Assembly: GCA_047777345.1 (NCBI GenBank)
Contig: JBKEEJ010000015.1
Span: forward strand, 1-64,000
DNA: 64,000 bases
Origin: Anaerocolumna sp047777345
GTDB lineage: Bacteria > Bacillota > Clostridia > Lachnospirales > Lachnospiraceae
Direction of reading: 5' to 3'
The notes under the pieces were generated by a model, which saw only the letters and a list, made by a program, of their open reading frames with translations, ran no database searches and was not told the origin of the DNA. The stretch's first letter is position 1, and every line of letters starts with the position of its first letter. Made by a program: the position numbers and the translations under genes. Below, piece after piece: positions 54,860 to 63,078 of the stretch.

Positions 54860-55865
54860 CTGATAAAATTTAAAAAACAAATATCAAAAGAAATAAAAAT
54901 AGTAATACTTTGCCTTATTATTTCATCGGCCCAGTTTATTTGGAATGAAGAAAAAGCTTTGGCAGCCGCCATATAATTAAGTACCAAATCTTTTACCTTA
55001 GAAACCGGAAAAACAAAAATTTTAAAAGTTTCGGGAACGAAAAGGAAAGTAACCTGGACCAGCAGTAAAAAAGCTGTGGCAACGGTTAACAGCACCGGGA
55101 AGGTAACGGCCAGGGCCCCCGGTACCGCAACCATCTATGCAAAGGTTGCAGGGAAAAAGTTATCTGCCAAGATTACCGTAAAAGCACCCATTAAGTTAAG
55201 CAGTACATCGATAACTTTAGAAACAGGACAGACTAAGACATTAAAGGTAACTCAAACCAAGTCAAAAGTAACCTGGACCAGCAGCAAAAAAGCTGTGGCA
55301 ACGGTTAACAGCACCGGGAAGGTAACGGCCAGGGTCCCCGGTACCGCAACCATCTATGCAAAGGTTGCAGGGAAAAAGTTATCTGCCAAGGTTACCGTAA
55401 AAGCACTGGGAATCCTATACGGATTTTAATGCTCCTTTGTATGGCAATTCCGCTTCTTATAAATCTGTAAGCTTGGATTCCAGTATTAATTCCTGGATAA
55501 ATGCCGGATTCCCAAAAGAAAAAATTGTAATGGGTGTTCCCTTTTATGGCCATATTTACAAAGCTGTTACCAATGCCAACAATGGTTTGAACCAGGCCTA
55601 TTCCGGAGGAAGTTCCATCAGTTATGCCAATATTGAGGCAAATTATTTAAATGCAGTGGGCTTTCAACGCTTTTTCCATGATACGGCAAGAGTTCCATGG
55701 CTATTTAACGGAACTGCTTTTATTACCTATGACGATGAACAATCTATGGCAGAAAAAGCTGTTTATATTAAGGAGAAAGGTTTAAACGGTGCTATGATAT
55801 GGGAATTAAGCCAGGATTCCAGGGGAAAATTACTAAATACTTTATATCAGGAACTGAATAAATAG
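54860..55865 (+). pseudogene. decayed secreted chitinase-like gene (Ig-like repeats plus GH18 end)
   Basis: AAGGAGG at 54848-54854 is followed not by ATG but by CTG at 54860. A signal-peptide-like stretch (VILCLIISSAQFIWNEEKAL) ends at an in-frame TAA (54974-54976). Beyond it, the same frame encodes two BIG2 Ig-like domains (VTWTSSKKAVATVNSTGKVT in each). At about 55412 the frame is lost and a different frame encodes the C-terminal third of a GH18 glycosidase (FPKEKIVMGVPFYGH; GAMIWELSQDS). The catalytic DxxDxDxE part is missing. Four independent lesions mean this is a genuine dead gene. Confidence 0.85.
55049..55410 (+). repeat. 219-bp near-identical repeat of two Ig-like domains
   Basis: The segment starting gtaacctggaccagcag at 55049 recurs at 55268, a period of 219 bp (73 codons). 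Over about 140 bp only three bases differ. The first-to-second linker is more diverged. This points to recent duplication or conversion before or during decay of the gene. Confidence 0.8.
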
Positions 55866-56338
55866 AAAAATTCCATAAATTTCTACGTAGCTGTTGCATT
55901 ATGCAAAGTTTATTACAGGAATGTGCAATCTGTATCTTTTGTACACGATACATGTTGCCATTCCTGTTAATTTATGTTGTATAATGCAACAGTTTTTTCG
56001 TAGTGCAATTACAAATAAATGCGGTTTATTTTCGTATACTGGACGGAAAGGAAAGATTCCTGCCTGGGGAAGAAACGGGCTTTAAGGAGCTGGTCTACAA
56101 GACTTTTTTCCATAAAATTTTTCAGATATTGAAAACTGTCAGATATTTTAGCTCTATAAAAAATGCACAAAAACAGAAAGGCCTGTTATTGCTAATTGTG
56201 CCAAAAATTGAATATTTACACAAAAAGTTCTGACAAAAAGAGTTTTTTTGTGATAAAATATAATTAGTAATATTATGGCGAGGAGCTTTAATTTTAATGA
56301 AGTTTATCATTTAAGAAGTTTACATGTGGGAGGATATT
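55866..56338. other. intergenic region with nested hairpin element
   Basis: Holds the hairpin at 55891-55998. Beyond it, weak open frames around 56003-56230 are short and lack ribosome sites; I do not call them genes. A ribosome site (GGGAGG, 56328-56333) at the end belongs to the decayed gene at 56339. Confidence 0.5.
55891..55998 (+). terminator. nested hairpin element with T-tail
   Basis: Outer arms ctgttgcattat (55891-55902) and ataatgcaacag (55981-55992) are perfect. Inner arms acaggaatg (55915-55923) and cattcctgt (55959-55967) are perfect too. Six T residues follow. Same two-level plan and arm sequences as 23687-23765. Confidence 0.7.
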
Positions 56339-56560
56339 ATGAGAAGAATTGTCAGTGCCTGTTTATTGCAAACGTACGATTTGACACGGCAAATGGTGCG
56401 AACCCGGAATAAAAGTTGAAAGTCTGTTTAAAAACCTGACCGTAAGAAAATAAAATGCGTCATTAAGGAGCAAAAAAGGAAGCCGATGGTTCCATATTAT
56501 TAAAATAAGAAAACAGTATTTTACGTATAAGACAGATGGTTATATTGACTGCATTTTGGG
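56339..56560 (+). pseudogene. decayed small conserved lachnospiral gene
   Basis: Behind a good ribosome site, ATG 56339 opens MRRIVSACLLQT, an N-terminus I recall from a family of small clostridial proteins. The frame then shifts (RFDTANGANPE is readable in another frame). Further on, DGSILLK and IRKQYFTY are readable with one more shift, where such proteins usually have a DGSI..K.KRQY motif. Several shifts and stops mean it is not functional. The identification rests on memory and should be treated with caution. Confidence 0.45.
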
Positions 56561-56561
56561 A

Positions 56562-56597
56562 AATACCAGAGGAGATCCAGGCTCTTCTGGTATTTTT
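56562..56597 (+). terminator. intrinsic terminator before the CarD-type gene
   Basis: aataccagaggag (56562-56574) pairs with ctcttctggtatt (56582-56594), one G-U pair, then T-rich. Confidence 0.8.
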
Positions 56598-56654
56598 GCA
56601 GGCCTTTGTCTTTATAAAATAACAGAGTAAGCTATAATAATAGGAGAGGTTGTT

Positions 56655-57188
56655 ATGTATCAGGTTGGAGATTTAATTGTATTTGGCAATAAGGGAGTTT
56701 GTAAAATAGATAATATAGGTACATTAGAATCATTTGACAGCAAAAAGCTTTATTATACCTTAATCCCTTATTTTTCAAGTGGAGGAAAAATCTATACTCC
56801 TGTGGATAATGACAAAGTTATAATGAGACCCTTAATCTCTAAAGAGGAAGCCTTAAAGCTTATTGAGGATATAAAAAATATTGATACGATATGGATTACC
56901 AACGAAAAAAGAAGGGAACATGAATACAAAGAGGCGATTAGGAAATGTGATTGCAGAGAACTGGTCAGGATAATTAAAACAATTTATTTGCGTAAGCAAT
57001 CCAGATTGACAAGAGGGAAAAGGGTATTATCAATTGATTCAAAATATTATAAAATAGCAGAAGAGAACTTTTACGGAGAATTATCCATTTCTCTTGGTAT
57101 GAATATCGATGAGGTAAAAAAATGTGTTTTGGCAAAAATTAAGCAGTCGGAAACTTCATCGGAATTAAAAAATAAACTTAATCGATAA
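56655..57188 (+). CDS. CarD-family transcription regulator
   Basis: Protein of 177 residues. N-terminal CarD/TRCF RNA-polymerase-interaction domain (MYQVGDLIVFGNKGVCKIDN; YYTLIPYF; KIYTPVD), then a helical C-terminal DNA-contact domain (ELVRIIKTIYLRKQSRL). Family knowledge: CarD proteins bind the RNA polymerase beta lobe and stabilise open promoter complexes. GGAGAGG precedes the ATG. Followed 35 bp later by a small MraZ-like gene; the two probably form an operon. Confidence 0.9.
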   Translation: MYQVGDLIVFGNKGVCKIDNIGTLESFDSKKLYYTLIPYFSSGGKIYTPVDNDKVIMRPLISKEEALKLIEDIKNIDTIWITNEKRREHEYKEAIRKCDCRELVRIIKTIYLRKQSRLTRGKRVLSIDSKYYKIAEENFYGELSISLGMNIDEVKKCVLAKIKQSETSSELKNKLNR

Positions 57189-57223
57189 GTTCTAAAAATA
57201 ATTTACATTAGTATGGAGGTTAT

Positions 57224-57523
57224 ATGTTTTTAATAGGAGAAACAACAAACAAAGTAATTAACGGGAAACTGTCATTACCAAAAGAATATCATTTAAAAAA
57301 GCGGGAGCTTCTTGGCAAATGGGCAGGGGAAAATGTCTTGTACATATCTGACTCAGAAAAATCCCTGAATTTTGCCGCAGGAAAAGAAAACGCAAGCCAA
57401 AAGATTAAAGTGGATAATGATGACCGAATAGAAGTACCAAGAAAATTTGAAAATGCTCTTGCGGAAATAAAGGGCTGTATCACATCGATAGAAATAACAT
57501 TTCATAAAAAAAATGAACAGTAA
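57224..57523 (+). CDS. small MraZ/AbrB-like protein
   Basis: Protein of 99 residues. The N-terminus (VINGKLSLPKEYHLKK) resembles the DxxGRLxLP start of the MraZ/AbrB swapped-hairpin DNA-binding fold. It is shorter than MraZ (~142 residues), and the second half (DDRIEVPRKFENAL) looks like a degenerate second repeat of the same fold (RI.VP..F). TATGGAGG precedes the ATG. It is not in the mra/fts cluster, so a cell-division role should not be assumed. Confidence 0.6.
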   Translation: MFLIGETTNKVINGKLSLPKEYHLKKRELLGKWAGENVLYISDSEKSLNFAAGKENASQKIKVDNDDRIEVPRKFENALAEIKGCITSIEITFHKKNEQ

Positions 57524-57627
57524 TATGACAGAGTACTACTAGAAACCGACGTAATGCAAAAGTGAAGCATACGCCGGTTTTGTTTTTTAATAAAAGACTC
57601 ATAAGTAAATGGACTTTCCTTCTGATT

Positions 57628-58509
57628 TTAGAATACTTTATGATCATGGGTAACATCAAATTTCCTGTCCATGGCATTTAATAAAATGTTGATTACCAGG
57701 TTGGCTTTTTTTGAAATATCAATATTGACAACATGAACATCATCGGGAAGAATTGCCTTGCTGCCACTTAAGTTAATTACCGCCGTATTTTCTGCATCTA
57801 AATATGGAAGAACCATTAAAGCCAGGTAAGAACCCAGAACGATTACTTTCTTATTGTTTAATTTTTTAATTTCTGAAACCGTAACATCTGAATAGAAAAT
57901 AACCCGGTCCTTTGGTACGGAAGCAATTATAAAATCTGTATAATTCTTATTTTCATATTTCTCCAGAATAAAGTAATAATCTTTTCCAACAAACTCAGCC
58001 GACTTTTTGATTGCCGTCGGTATATCGGAATATATCTGGTAAAAAAGGAAGTCATTTACAATCATGTCCACGGCAATAATAGGAACATAGTATGCGTCGG
58101 CCAACTCTTTGAATTCCTCGTGGGGAAGATCGAACGTAATAATGCCGTCAACATTGCGATTATATGGAATTTTATCTTCCGTATCCTTGATTGGCATAAT
58201 AAGGACATCATATTTCAATCGGTTGAGCCGTTCCACTAAAAGATTGACAAAATTTATAAAATCAAGATTCCGGGAAGGGGTCATTGGATTAAGCTGGTAG
58301 GAGATGCCTATGATATTATTCTTGCCTGTTGCAAGACTTTTGGCAGCGGAACTGGGAGTGTAGTTTAACAGATTGGCCCATTGAAGCACTTTTTTTCGTG
58401 TCTCATCACTGATTTTTTGATCGGTTTTGTTGTTCATGATGTAGGACACGGTTGCTACGGATACTCCTGCCGCTTTGGCAACATCCTTAACGGTTACTTT
58501 ATTTTTCAT
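57628..58509 (-). CDS. LacI-family repressor of the maltodextrin locus
   Basis: Protein of 293 residues: HTH VTVKDVAKAAGVSVATVSYI, hinge TPSSAAKSLATGKNN, then a shortened effector domain. It lacks much of the usual C-terminal region of LacI proteins (~330-340 residues), ending at THDHKVF. Divergent from the SusE-like lipoprotein gene; the palindrome TTAACCGGTTAA between them is typical of LacI/MalR-type operators. Likely senses maltose or a related sugar. Confidence 0.88.
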   Translation of the reverse strand: MKNKVTVKDVAKAAGVSVATVSYIMNNKTDQKISDETRKKVLQWANLLNYTPSSAAKSLATGKNNIIGISYQLNPMTPSRNLDFINFVNLLVERLNRLKYDVLIMPIKDTEDKIPYNRNVDGIITFDLPHEEFKELADAYYVPIIAVDMIVNDFLFYQIYSDIPTAIKKSAEFVGKDYYFILEKYENKNYTDFIIASVPKDRVIFYSDVTVSEIKKLNNKKVIVLGSYLALMVLPYLDAENTAVINLSGSKAILPDDVHVVNIDISKKANLVINILLNAMDRKFDVTHDHKVF

Positions 58510-58590
58510 GTTTTAACCTCTGTTTTTTGTTAAATCAAATCAACGTATAAATGTATCTTATCCAATGAAGAAAAAAAAGTCAATAGACTA

Positions 58591-58649
58591 TTGACAGCCT
58601 GAAAATCAAGTGGTAACATTTACTTAACCGGTTAACTTAACCGCTTAAG
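58591..58649 (+). promoter_or_regulatory. promoter with two adjacent LacI-type operators
   Basis: TTGACA (58591-58596) and TAACAT (58614-58619) are 17 bp apart. Directly downstream are TTAACCGGTTAA (58624-58635, perfect palindrome) and ACTTAACCGCTTAAGT (58634-58649), overlapping tandem operators covering the transcription start. They should bind the repressor encoded at 58509. Confidence 0.85.
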
Positions 58650-58674
58650 TAAGGATTAATAGGAGGTTTATTTT

Positions 58675-59763
58675 ATGATGAGGTTTAAAGCGAAACAATT
58701 TTTACTTATGGTGGGCTTAAGCGTATTACTGATAGGGGCATTTGCCGCTTGCAATGGGAAAGAGAAGCAAAAGGAAGCTGCTTCCTATACAATAACCTTT
58801 ATGAATGGAGATACTACTCTTGGAACTGCCACAGTAAAGGAAAATGAAACATTATCACCCGATGACTATTCTTCTTATGAGTCAATTCCCGATACGGAAT
58901 TTCTTGGGTGGTTTGAAACTCCAACCTTTTTGGAATCCAGTAAAAAGGATTTGACAACGGCCACCTTCAGTAAGGATACTACTCTTTATGGAAATTTTAA
59001 GTCAACCAAGGTTACCAAAGATGAAAGAGTATGGTACATAGCAGGTTCTTCTGATAAAGGGCCTTTAAAGCAAAATAACTGGGCCGGCGACGTATCGGAT
59101 GAAATTAAGGAACAGTTTGAGCTTAAACCAACCGGAAATGGAACCAATGAGTTTGCCATTACCATTGATTTATTTGCGGGAGATCAGTTTCAGATTATTC
59201 ACGATTGGGCATGGGATGGCCAGAAAGGCTATGGCTGTTTTACAGCCATTGATGAGACCCAGATGGAAAATGGCGGAGGCCTTGGCGGTAGTGCTGATAC
59301 GGCCAATGTGAATGTTATAATGGACGGTAACTATACTATTACACTTACAACAGACCCTGATAACCCGGTTCAGGATACACTTGCCATCGTAAGAAATGGG
59401 GACCCTCTTACGAAACCGGAAGAAGAAGAGGAAACTCCTTTCATTCCTACTCAAAACACCGGCGTAAGTGTTAAAGGCAGCTGGGTTGATGACTGGTCTG
59501 ACTTAAAAGAGTTAACAAGAAAAGATGGAACCAATGAATTTACAATTACATTGGACCTTGCGAAAGATACGGAACTTTGCTTTGTAATCACTGAAAATGG
59601 TGAGGATACCGGTATTGTACTAAAAGAAGAAAACGTTAAGGACGAGGCTTCCAAAGCCTTATTAGCGAAAACCGGAAATAATATAAAAATCGCTGCAGAT
59701 GGAAGCTATACCTTTGCTGTTGATGCCGGTGACCAGACAGTAACCATAACAAAAGAAAAATAA
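58675..59763 (+). CDS. starch/maltodextrin surface lipoprotein (InlB repeat plus SusE/F-like modules)
   Basis: 362 residues. Signal peptide with lipobox (LLIGAFAAC). Residues ~35-105 form an InlB/Listeria-Bacteroides repeat (YTITFMNGDTTLGTATVKEN; FLGWFETP). Then two beta-sandwich modules (WYIAGSSDKGPLKQNNWAGD; VSVKGSWVDDWSDLKELTRK) like SusE/SusF or CBM-type starch-binding domains. No enzyme motif. It probably holds starch or maltodextrin at the cell surface. The first module lies close to a Trp-rich patch (IIHDWAWDGQKGYG). AGGAGG precedes the start. First gene of the operon, right behind the operators. Confidence 0.8.
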   Translation: MMRFKAKQFLLMVGLSVLLIGAFAACNGKEKQKEAASYTITFMNGDTTLGTATVKENETLSPDDYSSYESIPDTEFLGWFETPTFLESSKKDLTTATFSKDTTLYGNFKSTKVTKDERVWYIAGSSDKGPLKQNNWAGDVSDEIKEQFELKPTGNGTNEFAITIDLFAGDQFQIIHDWAWDGQKGYGCFTAIDETQMENGGGLGGSADTANVNVIMDGNYTITLTTDPDNPVQDTLAIVRNGDPLTKPEEEEETPFIPTQNTGVSVKGSWVDDWSDLKELTRKDGTNEFTITLDLAKDTELCFVITENGEDTGIVLKEENVKDEASKALLAKTGNNIKIAADGSYTFAVDAGDQTVTITKEK

Positions 59764-59822
59764 GACCAGATGCACAAGGCTTGGCAAAATATGGCTAGTT
59801 TAGTGTACAAAAGGAGGATTTT

Positions 59823-61514
59823 ATGAATAGATATGCGATCCAGCATATTGTTGATTCCGCCTATTGCTTTCCTGTATCCCAGAATGAAATTGTGTTAAGG
59901 CTTCGAACAGCGAAAGATGATATTAAAAAAGCTTATGTTATTTATGAAAGCAAATATGTTATAGGAGAAAAACAGAAGAAAGCTGAAATGACAAAGGGCT
60001 ATACCGGCGAATTATTTGATTATTTTACCATAAAGCTGAAGCTTAATGACACCAGACTTGCCTATGTGTTTTACGTAAACGACGGGGAAGATAATTATTA
60101 TTTTTCCGAAGACGGGGTTACGAAAAGCTATGATTTTTCCATTGGCTATTTTAATTTTTTCCAATATCCCTTTATTAATAAAGCGGATATTATGGAAGTA
60201 GTGCCCTGGATGAAAAACGCGGTTTTTTATGAAATTTTCGTGGATCGGTTCCACAGAGGATGTGCTGATAAAGATCTTACTTATATTAACTGTAAATGGG
60301 GTGATATTCCGACTCCCCATACCTTTGCCGGAGGAGATTTAAAAGGAATCACAGAAAAGCTGGATTACTTAAGAAGCTTAGGCATTAATGCATTATATCT
60401 GACTCCTATTTTTCAGTCAAAGTCCAATCATAAATATGACATAATTGATTATTATAAAATTGACGAGCAGTTTGGAACCAACGAGGACTTAAAAGAGTTG
60501 GTGGACAGGGCTCACGGCATGGGTATAAGGGTTGTACTGGATGCGGTATTTAACCATTGCAGCGAACATTTTAATAAATTTCAGGATGTTGTAAAAAAGG
60601 GAAAGGCATCCAGGTATTCCGACTGGTTTATTATCCATGGCGACAAACCGGATAAGGCTTTGCGCAATTATGAAACATTTTCTTTCTGTGATTACATGCC
60701 TAAGTTTAATACTTCCAATGATGAGGTTCAGCAGTATTTGATTCAGATGGCATGTCACTACATAACGGAATATAATATTGACGGATGGAGACTGGATGTA
60801 TCCGATGAAGTAAGCCATGATTTCTGGAGAAAGTTTCGCAAAGCGGTAAAAAAAGTCAAAAAGGATGCCGTGATTATAGGGGAAAACTGGCATGATGCTT
60901 GTTCCTATCTAAGAGGTGATCAGTATGACAGCATTATGAATTATGCCTTTACAAAAGGATGTCTGGATTATTTTGTGTTTGGTACCTTTAATGCTGTGCA
61001 GTTTGCCAATAAACTAAATGACATATTAATGCGGAACAACGATTTGGTTAACTCCATGATGCTAAATCTTCTTGACAGTCACGATACTCACAGATTTTAC
61101 AGTTTGGTTGCCGGTGATAAAGAAAAGGTAAAAGCTGCCCTTTGCCTTATGTATCTGTTTCCGGGAGCACCATGTGTTTATTATGGAACGGAGATACTTT
61201 TGCCGGGTGGGTCTGATCCGGACTGCCGCAGATGTATGGATTGGGAGAAGGCAAATGCAGGCGGGAATGAAATTGCGGAACTGATGCGAAAACTGGCAAG
61301 GCTAAGGCAAGATTACAGTCTTTCGGATGGAAGAATTAAGATTTATTCTCAAAATAATATTTTTATTCTGAAAATTCAATTACAGGAAGCTAAAATTGAA
61401 TTATACATAAATAACACGGACAAGGATTCCGCAGTTGATGGCATAAATATAAAACGGCATAGTCACAGGATTTATTTAAACGATACCGTTTATGAAGAAA
61501 GCCAATACTGTTAA
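59823..61514 (+). CDS. GH13 maltodextrin-degrading enzyme (cyclomaltodextrinase type)
   Basis: 563 residues, no signal peptide, so cytoplasmic. N-terminal CBM34-like domain (~1-120), barrel from VFYEIFVDRFHRG, and catalytic residues Asp in IDGWRLDVSDEV (~319), Glu in IIGENWHD (~353) and Asp in NLLDSHDTHRF (~417). The Leu in RLDVSDEV and the shorter C-terminal domain distinguish it from the paralogue at 47409. AAAGGAGG precedes the ATG. Second gene of the maltodextrin operon. Confidence 0.93.
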   Translation: MNRYAIQHIVDSAYCFPVSQNEIVLRLRTAKDDIKKAYVIYESKYVIGEKQKKAEMTKGYTGELFDYFTIKLKLNDTRLAYVFYVNDGEDNYYFSEDGVTKSYDFSIGYFNFFQYPFINKADIMEVVPWMKNAVFYEIFVDRFHRGCADKDLTYINCKWGDIPTPHTFAGGDLKGITEKLDYLRSLGINALYLTPIFQSKSNHKYDIIDYYKIDEQFGTNEDLKELVDRAHGMGIRVVLDAVFNHCSEHFNKFQDVVKKGKASRYSDWFIIHGDKPDKALRNYETFSFCDYMPKFNTSNDEVQQYLIQMACHYITEYNIDGWRLDVSDEVSHDFWRKFRKAVKKVKKDAVIIGENWHDACSYLRGDQYDSIMNYAFTKGCLDYFVFGTFNAVQFANKLNDILMRNNDLVNSMMLNLLDSHDTHRFYSLVAGDKEKVKAALCLMYLFPGAPCVYYGTEILLPGGSDPDCRRCMDWEKANAGGNEIAELMRKLARLRQDYSLSDGRIKIYSQNNIFILKIQLQEAKIELYINNTDKDSAVDGINIKRHSHRIYLNDTVYEESQYC

Positions 61515-61581
61515 AGCAAATTTTGCAGAATTGTTGTAAAAGGCCTTTTGGTGTAAGATAGAATGAAAGGGGTTTATTTCA

Positions 61582-63060
61582 ATGAGTAAAGTAATAAAAC
61601 GCCTAATATCGCTGGGGCTGGTTATAACGATGGTTTTTTCAATCACCGGCTGTAAAAGAAAAGAAGAGAAAGAGGCTTCCGGGTCCAATGGGCCTGTGGT
61701 CCTAAGGATACTGGAAAATGACACAGCAAAATCGGAAGGATATTTGCAGGAGCTTTTGGATGCTTTTAACGAAGCCTATAAGGATAAGGGAATTCAGGCT
61801 GTAGATGCCAATATGGATGAGTATACCGATTTGGCGAAAAACGGTCCTTATGGTTATGGCCCTGATGTTTTGTATCAGGCCAACGATAAATTAATGACAT
61901 ATGCGGAAGACAAACATTTGCTTCCCCTTAGCGTAAAAGACTTTGATTGTTTTAAATACATACCTGAGCAAGCATGGGATGCCTTTAAGCTGGTAAAAGA
62001 CGGCGAAACTTATTATTGCGGCATACCGGTTAATATTCAGGAACCTATGCTGTTTTACAGGGAAGACAGGATGCCAAAAGATTGGCAAACCAATTGGGAT
62101 AAGAATAAAAATCAAGTGGCAGATTTTTTTGAAAATTGGAATGATTTATACGCATATTCCAAGTATTTAAGAGATACAGATGAAAGTGCTGATAAAAACA
62201 GCCAGTATGGATTTATGGCATCTTTGTACAATGTTTACCTGACCTCCGAATTTTTATTTTCCTATGGTGCCTATGTGTTTGGTGAAAATGAGGATGGAAC
62301 CCTTAATCCTGCTGATATCGGATTTAATGCCGGTAATACGGCTTATGGCCTGAAAGCATTAAAACAGATGGCTTCCTTAATGAATGAAGGCTGTATTGAC
62401 GATACGATTATCGTCAATCGATATGAAAAACTGGCAAGCGGTGAATATTTCTGTACCGTTTCAACTCCGGATACTTATTCTCTTTTCCTTGACAAACTTG
62501 CATTAGCCTATGAGAAAGAAGGATTAAGTTCGGAAAAAGCTAAGGAAAAGGCAAACAAGAATTTAAAGATGATTGAGTTACCGGCTAAATTTCCGGCAGA
62601 TGGGGATTTAACAAAAGATTCTGCTACCATGAGTGAGAATGATTGGGTTGACACCATTGTTATGGGCGGTGTAAATGGTTATGGAATTAGCTCCTATACC
62701 GAGCACAGGAAGGAGTGTATTGAATTCGTCAATTTTGCAACCAGTTACGAAATGATTAAGAAAAGAGTAGAATATCTTGGCATCGCACCGGTAAGAAAAG
62801 ATGTGGCAGAGGAAACAGGGGGAGTTACAGATCAGATTTTTACAAGCCTTGCGGCAGGAAAAATTTATCTTATGCCATCCGTTAAAGCAGTTGATCAAAT
62901 CTGGGTACCTGCGGAGACGATACTGGCAGATATTGCGAAGGATTCTTATCGAAAAGCAAATGGTGAGGCGGAGAAATATACAAAAACAGAAGATTTTCAG
63001 GCAGCATTGGACACAATTAACAAGAATATATATGATGCAATTTTTACTTTGTCGGAATAA
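61582..63060 (+). CDS. maltose/maltodextrin-binding lipoprotein (MalE type)
   Basis: 492 residues; lipobox (VFSITGCKRK). Contains the binder segments AYKDKGIQAVDANMDEYTDL, NGPYGYGPDVLYQANDKL and DGETYYCGIPVNIQEPMLFY that in maltose binders surround the sugar. Longer than E. coli MalE (~370) because of a charged insert in the middle. GAAAGGGG precedes the ATG. Delivers sugar to the permease encoded next. Confidence 0.88.
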   Translation: MSKVIKRLISLGLVITMVFSITGCKRKEEKEASGSNGPVVLRILENDTAKSEGYLQELLDAFNEAYKDKGIQAVDANMDEYTDLAKNGPYGYGPDVLYQANDKLMTYAEDKHLLPLSVKDFDCFKYIPEQAWDAFKLVKDGETYYCGIPVNIQEPMLFYREDRMPKDWQTNWDKNKNQVADFFENWNDLYAYSKYLRDTDESADKNSQYGFMASLYNVYLTSEFLFSYGAYVFGENEDGTLNPADIGFNAGNTAYGLKALKQMASLMNEGCIDDTIIVNRYEKLASGEYFCTVSTPDTYSLFLDKLALAYEKEGLSSEKAKEKANKNLKMIELPAKFPADGDLTKDSATMSENDWVDTIVMGGVNGYGISSYTEHRKECIEFVNFATSYEMIKKRVEYLGIAPVRKDVAEETGGVTDQIFTSLAAGKIYLMPSVKAVDQIWVPAETILADIAKDSYRKANGEAEKYTKTEDFQAALDTINKNIYDAIFTLSE

Positions 63061-63078
63061 CAGAAAGGATAGGAAGCG

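Noticed and set aside
56003..56233. Frame beginning GTG 56003 (reads AVYFRILDGKERFLPGEE near its start)
   Set aside because: The opening is protein-like, but there is no ribosome site, and the rest turns into low-complexity sequence. It could be another remnant, but support is too thin.
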